From Paracoccaceae bacterium (GTDB taxonomy: Bacteria > Pseudomonadota > Alphaproteobacteria > Rhodobacterales > Rhodobacteraceae), in the NCBI GenBank assembly GCA_002401945.1, contig NVUP01000039.1, positions 7,308 to 15,282 on the forward strand: a stretch of 7,975 nt of DNA, given 5' to 3'. Positions 1-5,700 of the stretch are shown piece by piece. Position 1 is the stretch's first letter. The number at the start of each line of letters is the position of its first letter. The notes beneath the pieces were generated by a model. The model had not been told where the DNA came from and did not search any database. It saw only the letters and a list, made by a program, of their open reading frames with translations. A program made the translations under genes and the position numbers.

Positions 1-113
1 TCGCCACCATAAACAACACCTGGGACCAAGCCATCGCGACGTGCCTGACGAGCGGCGCCCTTGCCTGTCCCCGTCCGTTCCAGAGCTTCGAGATCAGGAA
101 TCTCTCCAGCCAT
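1..113 (-). CDS. rplY: 50S ribosomal protein L25 (N-terminal part; cut by window edge)
   Basis: The ATG at 113-111 opens a frame that runs off the left edge after 37 codons. The peptide begins [19 protein letters not shown] and continues with AARQARRDG and VPGVVYGG. This is the usual start of alphaproteobacterial L25 (TL5/CTC type), with the Gly-Lys-Gly-Ala-Ala-Arg and VPG-VYGG segments that begin its 5S rRNA-binding beta-barrel. L25 binds 5S rRNA in the central protuberance of the large subunit. Many alphaproteobacteria carry a long form of about 200 residues with an extra C-terminal domain; that part is outside the window. A Shine-Dalgarno GGAG lies 7 nt before the ATG, which supports this start. 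In many relatives pth follows rplY; here it would lie to the left and cannot be seen. Confidence 0.88.
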   Translation of the reverse strand, partial: MAGEIPDLEALERTGTGKGAARQARRDGLVPGVVYGG

Positions 114-175
114 GATAATTCTCCAAATTGTAAGGGCGGGAATCCTCCAAGGCTGTATCCCCGCGTGAAGCCGCG

Positions 176-204
176 CGTATAGTGGAAAGGCCAAAGAATA
201 GGAA
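176..204 (-). promoter_or_regulatory. possible weak promoter for rplY
   Basis: On the minus strand TTCCTA (204-199) and TATACG (181-176) are separated by 17 nt, giving a leader of about 55-60 nt before the rplY ATG. The -10 matches consensus at 4 of 6 positions and the -35 at only 3 of 6, so this is a guess based on spacing and position. The rest of 114-254 shows no other clear signal. Confidence 0.25.
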
Positions 205-254
205 GAGGGATTCATTTCCGGCCGCTCCTGACCTTCCAATAATAGCGGCAGATC

Positions 255-293
255 CCAGAGCAGAAGGTCAAAAAGTAACGCCTTCTGCTCTGG
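255..293 (-). terminator. 13-bp perfect inverted repeat after lldD, probable transcript end
   Basis: The arms CCAGAGCAGAAGG (255-267) and CCTTCTGCTCTGG (281-293) are exactly complementary over 13 bp around a 13-nt loop. The structure starts 10 nt after the lldD stop codon. On the minus strand it would form a strong RNA hairpin, but there is no T-run after it; the only T-run is inside the loop. I read it as a 3'-end hairpin of the lldD transcript (a U-less terminator or an RNA-stabilising element) that separates lldD from rplY. A protein-binding dyad is the alternative. Confidence 0.5.
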
Positions 294-302
294 AATACTT
301 TA

Positions 303-1469
303 TCAGTCCTGCCAGCGGCCTTCAAACCCCTGCGGGATAAGCAGGTTGTCACGGCTAAGGTCCTTGATCGAACGTGCACCGCAGAGGCCCATGGTCATCT
401 CCAGCTCTTTGTGGATGATCTCTAACGATTTGGTCACCCCCGCCTCGCCCATCGCACCCAGCCCATAGATATAGGCGCGGCCAATATAGGTGCCCTTGGC
501 GCCCATCGACAGTGCCTTGAGCACATCCTGACCCGAGCGGATACCACCATCAAGATGCACTTCGATCTTATCTCCAACCGCATCCATGATGGCAGGCAGC
601 GACTTGATCGTGCTCAGCGCCCCGTCCAGCTGGCGACCGCCGTGGTTGGATACGATGATCGCGTCGGCACCGACGTTCAGGGCCTGCTTGGCATCTTCGG
701 CATCCAGGATACCCTTGATGATCAGCGGCCCATCCCACATCTTGCGGAACTGGCGGATGCGATCCCAATCTAGCGACTGATCAAAAGACTCGTTGGTCCA
801 GGTGCCCAGCGATGACGGATCCTTCACGCCTTTGGCATGGCCGACGATATTGCCAAAGAACCGGCGTTTGGTGCCCAGCATACCTAGGCCCCACTGCACC
901 TTCGTCATCATATTGGTGACCGAATTCACTGTCAGTTTTGGCGGAGCGGACAGTCCGTTTTTCAGATCTTTATGGCGCTGCCCCAGCAATTGCAGATCCA
1001 CAGTGATCACCGCAGCCGAGCATTTGGCATCTTTGGCCCTATCGAACAGGCGCTGCATGAAATCGTCGTCTTTCAGAGTATAGACCTGCATCCAGAACGG
1101 CTTGCTGGTATGTTCTGCAACGTCCTCGATAGAACAGATCGACATCGTCGACAGAGTGTAGGGCACGCCAAACTTCTCAGCCGCACGCGCTGCTTTGATT
1201 TCGCCATCGGCGTGCTGCATTCCGGTCAAGCCGATCGGCGCCAGCGCCACCGGCATGGCAACGTCCTGGCCAATCATCTGGCTAGTGGTTGTGCGCCCTG
1301 TCATATCCATTGCCACCCGCTGCCGCAGCCGGATCTGGTCAAAGTCGGTGGTGTTCTCGCGAAAGGTCTGCTCGGTCCAGCTGCCGCTTTCGCAATAGTC
1401 ATAAAACATCCGCGGTACGCGGCGCTGATAAATGCGCTTGAGGTCGTCGATATTGGTGATCACGGGCAC
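303..1469 (-). CDS. lldD: FMN-dependent alpha-hydroxy-acid dehydrogenase, probably L-lactate dehydrogenase
   Basis: This protein oxidises an L-2-hydroxy acid (most likely L-lactate to pyruvate) with FMN, passing electrons to the respiratory chain at the inner membrane. It has 388 residues when started at the GTG at 1469-1467, giving MPVITNIDDLKRIYQRR. The family's active-site set is present: Tyr25 (FYDY), Tyr130 (MQVYTLKD), Asp158 (TVD), Arg165 (GQRHKDL), Lys252 (IIKGILDAEDA), and His276 and Arg279 in SNHGGRQLDG. The phosphate-binding DGGIRSG and IGRA follow near residues 307 and 330. Similarity to E. coli LldD is strong around WDGPLIIKGILDAEDA. The open frame extends to a TTG at 1511, but only the GTG has a ribosome site (AGGGAGG, 8 nt upstream) and fits the family N terminus. 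The exact substrate is not proven; other 2-hydroxy acids are possible. No lactate permease or LldR gene is adjacent in the window. Confidence 0.9.
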   Translation of the reverse strand: MPVITNIDDLKRIYQRRVPRMFYDYCESGSWTEQTFRENTTDFDQIRLRQRVAMDMTGRTTTSQMIGQDVAMPVALAPIGLTGMQHADGEIKAARAAEKFGVPYTLSTMSICSIEDVAEHTSKPFWMQVYTLKDDDFMQRLFDRAKDAKCSAAVITVDLQLLGQRHKDLKNGLSAPPKLTVNSVTNMMTKVQWGLGMLGTKRRFFGNIVGHAKGVKDPSSLGTWTNESFDQSLDWDRIRQFRKMWDGPLIIKGILDAEDAKQALNVGADAIIVSNHGGRQLDGALSTIKSLPAIMDAVGDKIEVHLDGGIRSGQDVLKALSMGAKGTYIGRAYIYGLGAMGEAGVTKSLEIIHKELEMTMGLCGARSIKDLSRDNLLIPQGFEGRWQD

Positions 1470-1477
1470 GAGGCGGG

Positions 1478-1484
1478 CCTCCCT
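1478..1484 (-). promoter_or_regulatory. strong ribosome binding site fixing the lldD GTG start
   Basis: The minus strand reads AGGGAGG at 1484-1478, followed by an 8-nt spacer and the GTG at 1469. Neither the upstream TTG (1511) nor the next in-frame GTG (1463) is as well placed, so this site decides the start. Confidence 0.8.
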
Positions 1485-1490
1485 TTCAGC

Positions 1491-1511
1491 TTGGTAAGAA
1501 TTATTTACCAA
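1491..1511. promoter_or_regulatory. candidate operator: palindrome upstream of lldD
   Basis: TTGGTAA (1491-1497) and TTACCAA (1505-1511) are perfectly inverted around a 7-nt AT-rich spacer, centred 32 nt upstream of the lldD GTG. The half-site resembles, from memory, the TTGGT/ACCAA half-sites of LldR-type GntR regulators of lactate genes. A related half-site, AATTGGTA at 1584-1591, is inverted relative to TACCAATT at 1506-1513, so a second weaker site may lie 78 bp upstream. The regulator is not in the window. Confidence 0.45.
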
Positions 1512-1530
1512 TTCATCAAGGCAAGCGCAA
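1502..1530 (-). promoter_or_regulatory. candidate lldD promoter
   Basis: On the minus strand TTGCGC (1530-1525) and TAAATA (1507-1502) are 17 nt apart. The -35 matches consensus at 4 of 6 positions and the -10 at 3 of 6; the overlapping AATAAT at 1505-1500 is a closer -10 match but lies 19 nt away. The -10 falls inside the palindrome 1491-1511, the position expected for an operator that blocks polymerase. The resulting leader of about 25 nt contains the AGGGAGG ribosome site. Confidence 0.4.
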
Positions 1531-1614
1531 TACTGCTGGCGGACGGGAGGCTGCAGTCGGGTTACGAACGGTCACTCGCAAATAATTGGTAGAGGTTTCT
1601 AGCTCGTTGGCAGG

Positions 1615-2403
1615 TCAGATTGCGACGTCCTCAGAGCTTTGAGGCTGTCTACTTTCAAAGGCAATGCACAGTGCAGTGGCGGTCAAAAGCAAACCGAACA
1701 TAGCGGTCAGCTCCCAGCAAAAATCGGAAAAATAACCAAAGGTAGTCCCCTCAACTTCGCCAAACATCAAATAAATAAGGATAAAGGGAAGGCCAGTGGC
1801 GACGGCGAACAACCCATTCCCCAATAACAAGTTCTTATAGGTTCGCCAGAATACCGCCCGACTTGTGGCCCATGCTCGGCCAAAGCTGGCATCTTGCAAC
1901 ACAGCCGCAGCTGGTAACATGGAGCCAACAAGCGACAACACCGCGAATACGATCAACGCTGTAGGCAAGATACCAATTCCGATCAGGGCAAACATCGTAT
2001 CAGATTTGGTGACGTGAAAAGTGGGATCGATGACTTGGACAAACCAATATATTGCCAAAGTGCAAATGCCCAAGATGAGTGCTTTCAAAATCCACAAAAC
2101 CGAAAGTCTCAAGAAGAACGGCTTCATCGCCCCGCCCAGAGGACTGTCGGGTTTTATCCGAAATGTGTCTTTCAGAGGAACTGAGGCACCGCTCAATACA
2201 AGACGATAGCAGAACAGCATTATCATCGAGTAGAATATTAGCTTCCCGCCCGAATTCGTACTTACGCTTTGTACAAATGCGCTAAACACGACGGGCGTGA
2301 CGGCCATAAGAGCAAAGAACAGAAAATTCCTGCGAAATACTCTCGCGGCGCGACGATACATTTGGATCAAAGTGAATTTCCTTGGATAAAGGTCTTTGGG
2401 CAA
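1615..2403 (-). CDS. unrecognised multi-pass membrane protein
   Basis: I do not recognise this 262-residue protein. It has a basic N terminus (MPKDLYPRKF, then YRRAARVFRRN) and about six hydrophobic segments near residues 27-46, 55-74, 97-122, 137-168, 191-215 and 227-249, with a polar tail. The start FTLIQMYRRAARVFRRNF resembles the opening of several uncharacterised bacterial inner-membrane proteins, as does SFGRAWATSRAVFWRTYKN near residues 172-190; this is pattern memory, not a family assignment. The start is uncertain. The coordinates use the TTG at 2403, which keeps the F-x-x-x-x-x-x-R-A opening but has no ribosome site and lies only 6 nt after the T-run of the trpA terminator. A TTG at 2370 has AAGGA 8 nt upstream, and the first ATG is at 2361. 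GC is visibly lower than in the neighbours (22/60 at 2041-2100 against 36/60 in ychF at 3841-3900). Confidence 0.7.
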   Translation of the reverse strand: MPKDLYPRKFTLIQMYRRAARVFRRNFLFFALMAVTPVVFSAFVQSVSTNSGGKLIFYSMIMLFCYRLVLSGASVPLKDTFRIKPDSPLGGAMKPFFLRLSVLWILKALILGICTLAIYWFVQVIDPTFHVTKSDTMFALIGIGILPTALIVFAVLSLVGSMLPAAAVLQDASFGRAWATSRAVFWRTYKNLLLGNGLFAVATGLPFILIYLMFGEVEGTTFGYFSDFCWELTAMFGLLLTATALCIAFESRQPQSSEDVAI

Positions 2404-2409
2404 AATGGC

Positions 2410-2443
2410 AAAAATAGTTGCAGGCGGCAGTATGAGCCGCCTG
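2410..2443 (-). terminator. intrinsic terminator of trpA
   Basis: CAGGCGGC (2421-2428) and GCCGCCTG (2436-2443) form a perfect 8-bp GC-rich stem with a 7-nt loop. On the minus strand the stem is followed by CAACTATTTTT, with five T's at 2414-2410. The stem begins 21 nt after the trpA stop codon. This is a classic Rho-independent terminator and implies that trpA is the last gene of its transcript. Confidence 0.75.
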
Positions 2444-2463
2444 TGGTCGTATCACATGCTGGA

Positions 2464-3255
2464 TCAGGCGCGGTGAGCGCCGTCGGATAGCGTTTTCACA
2501 AACGCCAGCACCTCAGCCACAGGTTTTCCCGCACCGATCTGACTGACGATGGCACTGCCTACCACTGCCCCATCCGAAATCGACGCAATGGTCTGCGCCC
2601 GTTCCGGGGTATTGATGCCAAAACCAACGATGACCGGCAGATCAGTCGCCGCCTTGATGCGGGCAACTTCGGGGCCGACATCGCCAGCTTCGGCCTCGGC
2701 AGCACCAGTGATGCCGGTGATCGAGACATAATAAACAAAGCCCGAAGTGTTCTGCAGCACCCGCGGCAGTCGCGCATCATCGGTGGTTGGGGTGGCCAGG
2801 CGGATAAAGTTCAACCCGGCCTTTTGCGCCGGGATGCACAGCTCGGCGTCTTCTTCCGGTGGCAGGTCGACCACGATCAGCCCATCAATGCCTGCGGTTA
2901 TGGCGTCCGCAAGGAACCGGTCAACCCCACGCGAATAGATCGGGTTGTAATAGCCCATCAACACAATCGGAGTGGTATCATCGCCCTTGCGAAATTCAGT
3001 CGCCAGATCCAGCGTCTTTTGCAACGTCATGCCGCTGTTCAACGCTCGTTGACCTGCCAGTTGAATGGTGGGGCCGTCGGCCATCGGGTCGGTGAACGGC
3101 ACGCCCAGCTCAATAACATCGACGCCGGCAGCGGGCAGGCCCTTCACGATCTCCAGCGAGGTATCGAAGTCCGGATCACCCGCCATCACATAGGCCACAA
3201 AGGCTTTTTTTCCTGCAGCCGTGAGTTCGGCAAACTTGGCATCAATGCGGGTCAT
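2464..3255 (-). CDS. trpA: tryptophan synthase alpha subunit
   Basis: TrpA cleaves indole-3-glycerol phosphate to indole and glyceraldehyde-3-phosphate and channels indole to TrpB. The protein has 263 residues from the ATG at 3255-3253 and forms a complete TIM barrel. The two catalytic acids fall exactly at Glu49 (VIELGVPF) and Asp60 ([10 protein letters not shown]), the Salmonella numbering. Other family marks are [22 protein letters not shown], the loop [14 protein letters not shown], and the phosphate-binding VIVGFGI and VVGSAIV. The open frame extends to a TTG at 3312, but family members begin at MTRIDAKF, and AAGG lies 7 nt before that ATG. trpB and trpF are not in the window: the upstream neighbour is divergent, so trpA is transcribed alone, probably from 3256-3432, and ends at the terminator 2410-2443. 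Confidence 0.96.
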   Translation of the reverse strand: MTRIDAKFAELTAAGKKAFVAYVMAGDPDFDTSLEIVKGLPAAGVDVIELGVPFTDPMADGPTIQLAGQRALNSGMTLQKTLDLATEFRKGDDTTPIVLMGYYNPIYSRGVDRFLADAITAGIDGLIVVDLPPEEDAELCIPAQKAGLNFIRLATPTTDDARLPRVLQNTSGFVYYVSITGITGAAEAEAGDVGPEVARIKAATDLPVIVGFGINTPERAQTIASISDGAVVGSAIVSQIGAGKPVAEVLAFVKTLSDGAHRA

Positions 3256-3282
3256 AATCGGGCCTTTTCCTATGTACCCGTT

Positions 3283-3319
3283 GGATGTGCCCAAATCCGG
3301 CGGGAAAATCAATCCCGCC
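3283..3319. promoter_or_regulatory. two adjacent dyads in the trpA-ychF divergent region
   Basis: GGCGGGA (3299-3305) and TCCCGCC (3313-3319) are a perfect 7-bp inverted repeat with a 7-nt loop. It abuts a smaller GGAT/ATCC dyad at 3283-3298. Both lie 28-64 nt upstream of the trpA ATG, where a promoter or leader is expected. I see no run of Trp codons in a short leader ORF and no T-run, so trp-style attenuation is not supported; an operator is possible. No good sigma-70 promoter for either direction stood out in 3256-3432. Confidence 0.3.
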
Positions 3320-3432
3320 TGCGCAATCCCCGGCCCAAAGCGCCAGCCTGATTTGGCTGAAACGCGTCAGACACTGGCCATTTTGTCTACAGGCGGCTAT
3401 GAGCGGCGCAACTGCTGTATCAGGAGGCCGTT

Positions 3433-4530
3433 ATGGGCTTTAAAATGGGAATTGTGGGGATGCCGAACGTCGGCAAGTCCACATTGTTCAACGCATTGAC
3501 CAAAACCGCTTCGGCGCAGGCGGCCAACTTTCCGTTCTGCACAATCGAGCCCAACGTGGGTGAGGTTGGCGTGCCCGACGCGCGGCTGGACAAATTGGCG
3601 GCGATTGCCGGCTCGAAACAGATCATCCCCACCCGGATGACCTTTGTGGATATCGCCGGCCTGGTCAAAGGCGCCTCCAAGGGCGAAGGCCTAGGCAATC
3701 AGTTTCTTGCCAACATCCGCGAGACCGATTCGATTGCCCATGTGCTGCGCTGCTTTGAAGACGGCGATGTGACCCATGTCGAGGGTCGGGTTGATCCGGT
3801 GGCGGATGCCGCCACCATCGAGACCGAACTGATGCTGGCCGATCTGGAGAGTGTCGAGAAGCGCCGGGCCAATCTGGTGCGCAAGCTCAAGGGCAACGAT
3901 AAAGAGGCGCAACAGCAGGAACGCCTGCTGGCCGCGGCTCAGGCGTTGCTGGAAGACGGCAAGCCCGCGCGTCTGGTCGAGGTCGACGACGAGGATCTCA
4001 AGGCCTGGAAACTGCTGCAACTGCTGACCAGCAAACCGGTTCTTTACGTCTGCAACGTCGGCGAAGACGAATCGGTCGAGGGCAACGCATTGTCCACCAA
4101 GGTTGCAGAAATGGCCGCCGCCGAGGGCAACAGCCACGTGATCATCTCGGCCCAGATCGAGGAAGAAATCTCGCAGCTGGAGCCGGAAGAGGCGCAGATG
4201 TTCCTAGAGGAGATGGGCCTGCATGAGGCTGGTCTCGACCGCTTGATCCGCGCCGGATATGAACTGCTGCATCTGGAAACCTATTTTACCGTTGGTCCCA
4301 AAGAGGCCCGCGCCTGGACCATTCGCAGCGGCACCACCGCACCGCAAGCTGCCGGCGTCATTCACGGTGACTTTGAAAAAGGCTTCATCCGGGCCGAAAC
4401 CATCGCTTATGACGACTTTATTGCCAATGACGGCGAACAGGGTGCCAAAGAAGTTGGCAAGATGCGCGCTGAGGGCAAAACCTATGTGGTGCAAGACGGC
4501 GACGTGATGCATTTCCTGTTCAACACCTAA
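3433..4530 (+). CDS. ychF: redox-regulated ATPase YchF (Obg-family, OLA1-like)
   Basis: YchF is a conserved cytosolic P-loop NTPase that binds ATP in preference to GTP and associates with ribosomes; it has been linked to translation and oxidative-stress responses. The protein is full length at 365 residues. The P-loop GMPNVGKST is at 9-17, the G3 motif DIAGLV at 73-78 (hydrophobic Leu after DxAG, as in HAS-type NTPases), followed by [18 protein letters not shown] at 208-211 replaces the usual NKxD, the known basis of the altered nucleotide preference. A charged helical region spans about 130-200, and a C-terminal TGS-like domain about 281-364 ends in [15 protein letters not shown] lies 5 nt before the ATG. 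A nucleoside hydrolase gene follows 15 bp after the stop, suggesting co-transcription. Confidence 0.97.
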   Translation: MGFKMGIVGMPNVGKSTLFNALTKTASAQAANFPFCTIEPNVGEVGVPDARLDKLAAIAGSKQIIPTRMTFVDIAGLVKGASKGEGLGNQFLANIRETDSIAHVLRCFEDGDVTHVEGRVDPVADAATIETELMLADLESVEKRRANLVRKLKGNDKEAQQQERLLAAAQALLEDGKPARLVEVDDEDLKAWKLLQLLTSKPVLYVCNVGEDESVEGNALSTKVAEMAAAEGNSHVIISAQIEEEISQLEPEEAQMFLEEMGLHEAGLDRLIRAGYELLHLETYFTVGPKEARAWTIRSGTTAPQAAGVIHGDFEKGFIRAETIAYDDFIANDGEQGAKEVGKMRAEGKTYVVQDGDVMHFLFNT

Positions 4531-4545
4531 ATCAGGAGACTTGTC

Positions 4546-5469
4546 ATGGCAGTCAAAATGATCATCGACACCGATCCGGGTATTGATGATGCCATGGCAA
4601 TTTTCTACGCCGCAGCAGCCCCGGATATCGAGTTGCTGGGGCTGACCACGGTGTTTGGCAATGTCACAACTGCCATTGCCACCCGCAACGCCCTGCGACT
4701 GCTTGAGGCCGCGGGCCTGAACCTCCCAGTCGCACAGGGTGCCGAGGCACCGCTGGTGCTGCCACCTTTTACACCATCAGCGCAGGTGCACGGCGACGAA
4801 GGTTTCGGCGACATCCCAGCCGCTGTGCCCACAGGCCAGCCCATCGATGAAGACGCCGCCGATTTCCTATGTCGCATGGCGCGCGAACATAAGGGAGAGC
4901 TAGTGCTCTGCCCGATCGGCCCGCTGACCAATATCGCCCTTGCTCTAAAGCGCGACCCCGAGTTCGCCAATAATGTCGCCCGTATTGTGATCATGGGCGG
5001 CTCTCTCAACGAAGGCGGCAACATCACTCCGCACGCCGAGGCCAACATCTACCACGATCCCCACGCGGCTGATGTGGTGTTTGCCTCCGGTGCCAAAGTG
5101 GTAATGGTTGGCTTGGATGTCACTCACCGCATTCTATGCACAAAACAGGACTTCACCGCCATCGCAGCACAAGCCCCTGAACTGGGTAGCATGCTACAGC
5201 AGATGTCGGAGTTCTATCTGAAGTTCTACGAAACTGTCGGAAAGCTCGACGGCTGCTCGCTGCATGATCCAGCGGCTGTGATTGCCTGCACCCACCCTGA
5301 ACTGTTCGAGACCCAGCCCACACCGCTGCGGGTCTCCTGCGAGGGCGAAACTTCAGGCGCCACCCTGGCCGCCCCGGACAGTGACCGCCCATCGGTCGAC
5401 GTCTGTCTGGGGGTCCAGTCTGACGTCGTGAAATCACTGTTTCTCAATCGCTTGGCCCTTTTACCGTAG
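4546..5469 (+). CDS. nucleoside hydrolase (IUNH family)
   Basis: This enzyme hydrolyses the N-glycosidic bond of ribonucleosides to free base and ribose for salvage. It has 307 residues, the usual length, with no signal peptide, so it is cytosolic. The calcium-binding motif DTDPGIDDA is at 8-16, with Asp10 and Asp15 as ligands. Thr128 lies in IGPLTNIALAL, and GGNITPHAEAN at 157-167 supplies Asn159, Glu165 and Asn167 for ribose binding. His240 and Asp241 in SLHDPAAV match the general acid and the last calcium ligand. All catalytic positions of the family are present. Base preference (pyrimidine, purine or both) cannot be read from this, so I give no rih symbol. AGGAG sits 7 nt before the ATG, only 15 bp after ychF, so the two are probably one operon. 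The next gene is convergent. Confidence 0.94.
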   Translation: MAVKMIIDTDPGIDDAMAIFYAAAAPDIELLGLTTVFGNVTTAIATRNALRLLEAAGLNLPVAQGAEAPLVLPPFTPSAQVHGDEGFGDIPAAVPTGQPIDEDAADFLCRMAREHKGELVLCPIGPLTNIALALKRDPEFANNVARIVIMGGSLNEGGNITPHAEANIYHDPHAADVVFASGAKVVMVGLDVTHRILCTKQDFTAIAAQAPELGSMLQQMSEFYLKFYETVGKLDGCSLHDPAAVIACTHPELFETQPTPLRVSCEGETSGATLAAPDSDRPSVDVCLGVQSDVVKSLFLNRLALLP

Positions 5470-5700
5470 TTTTTTCCAGAATCGACCCGGCAACGCTTGA
5501 ACCAGCACATCGCCCATCCCCGCAGATAGCGCCAACCACAACAACCATTGCATTGCATTGCTGCCCTCATAGGAAACACCAAGCCCACGCGGCTTCCACC
5601 TTGGGAGGTTTCCAACCCGGGCCAATGTTGCGGAACTGCAGGTGAAACTGAAATAAACGGGGCCCGGATCAGCTCCGAAATGCGGGCTATCTGTCCCGCC
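5461..5700 (-). other. open frame in the convergent gap, possible gene remnant or small membrane protein
   Basis: The 231-bp gap between the convergent genes holds no recognisable gene. In the frame of the AraC gene, 79 sense codons follow its TGA stop before a TAA at 5463-5461, which overlaps the nucleoside hydrolase end by 9 nt. The last part reads like protein: an ATG at 5553 would give MQWLLWLALSAGMGDV, then LVQALPGRFWKKLR, a 30-residue peptide with one hydrophobic helix and a basic tail. GAGGG lies about 10 nt upstream. A TTG at 5625 would give 54 residues. The part nearer the AraC stop is less protein-like. CATTG is repeated three times at 5546-5560, and a weak hairpin (AAGCC/GGCTT, 5580-5594) lies inside GGAAAC/GTTTCC arms (5572-5613); no clear terminator is seen. 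It could be a decayed gene, a small protein or chance. Confidence 0.2.

Noticed and set aside
972..1592. 206-codon open frame on the plus strand opposite lldD
   Set aside because: It lies antisense to a gene with all its catalytic motifs, its translation has no recognisable protein character, and long antisense frames are common in GC-rich genes with biased third positions.
2824..3351. 175-codon plus-strand frame opposite trpA
   Set aside because: It is antisense to an intact trpA with exact catalytic positions; the peptide has no family character and no ribosome site was noted.
3256..3432. Trp attenuator or leader peptide upstream of trpA
   Set aside because: No short ORF with consecutive Trp codons is present (the only ATG frame noted reads MASV then stop), and no hairpin is followed by a T-run.
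5546..5560. CATTG pentamer repeated three times, considered as a phase-variation tract
   Set aside because: Three copies are too few for a likely slippage tract, and no recognised gene or promoter is controlled by it.
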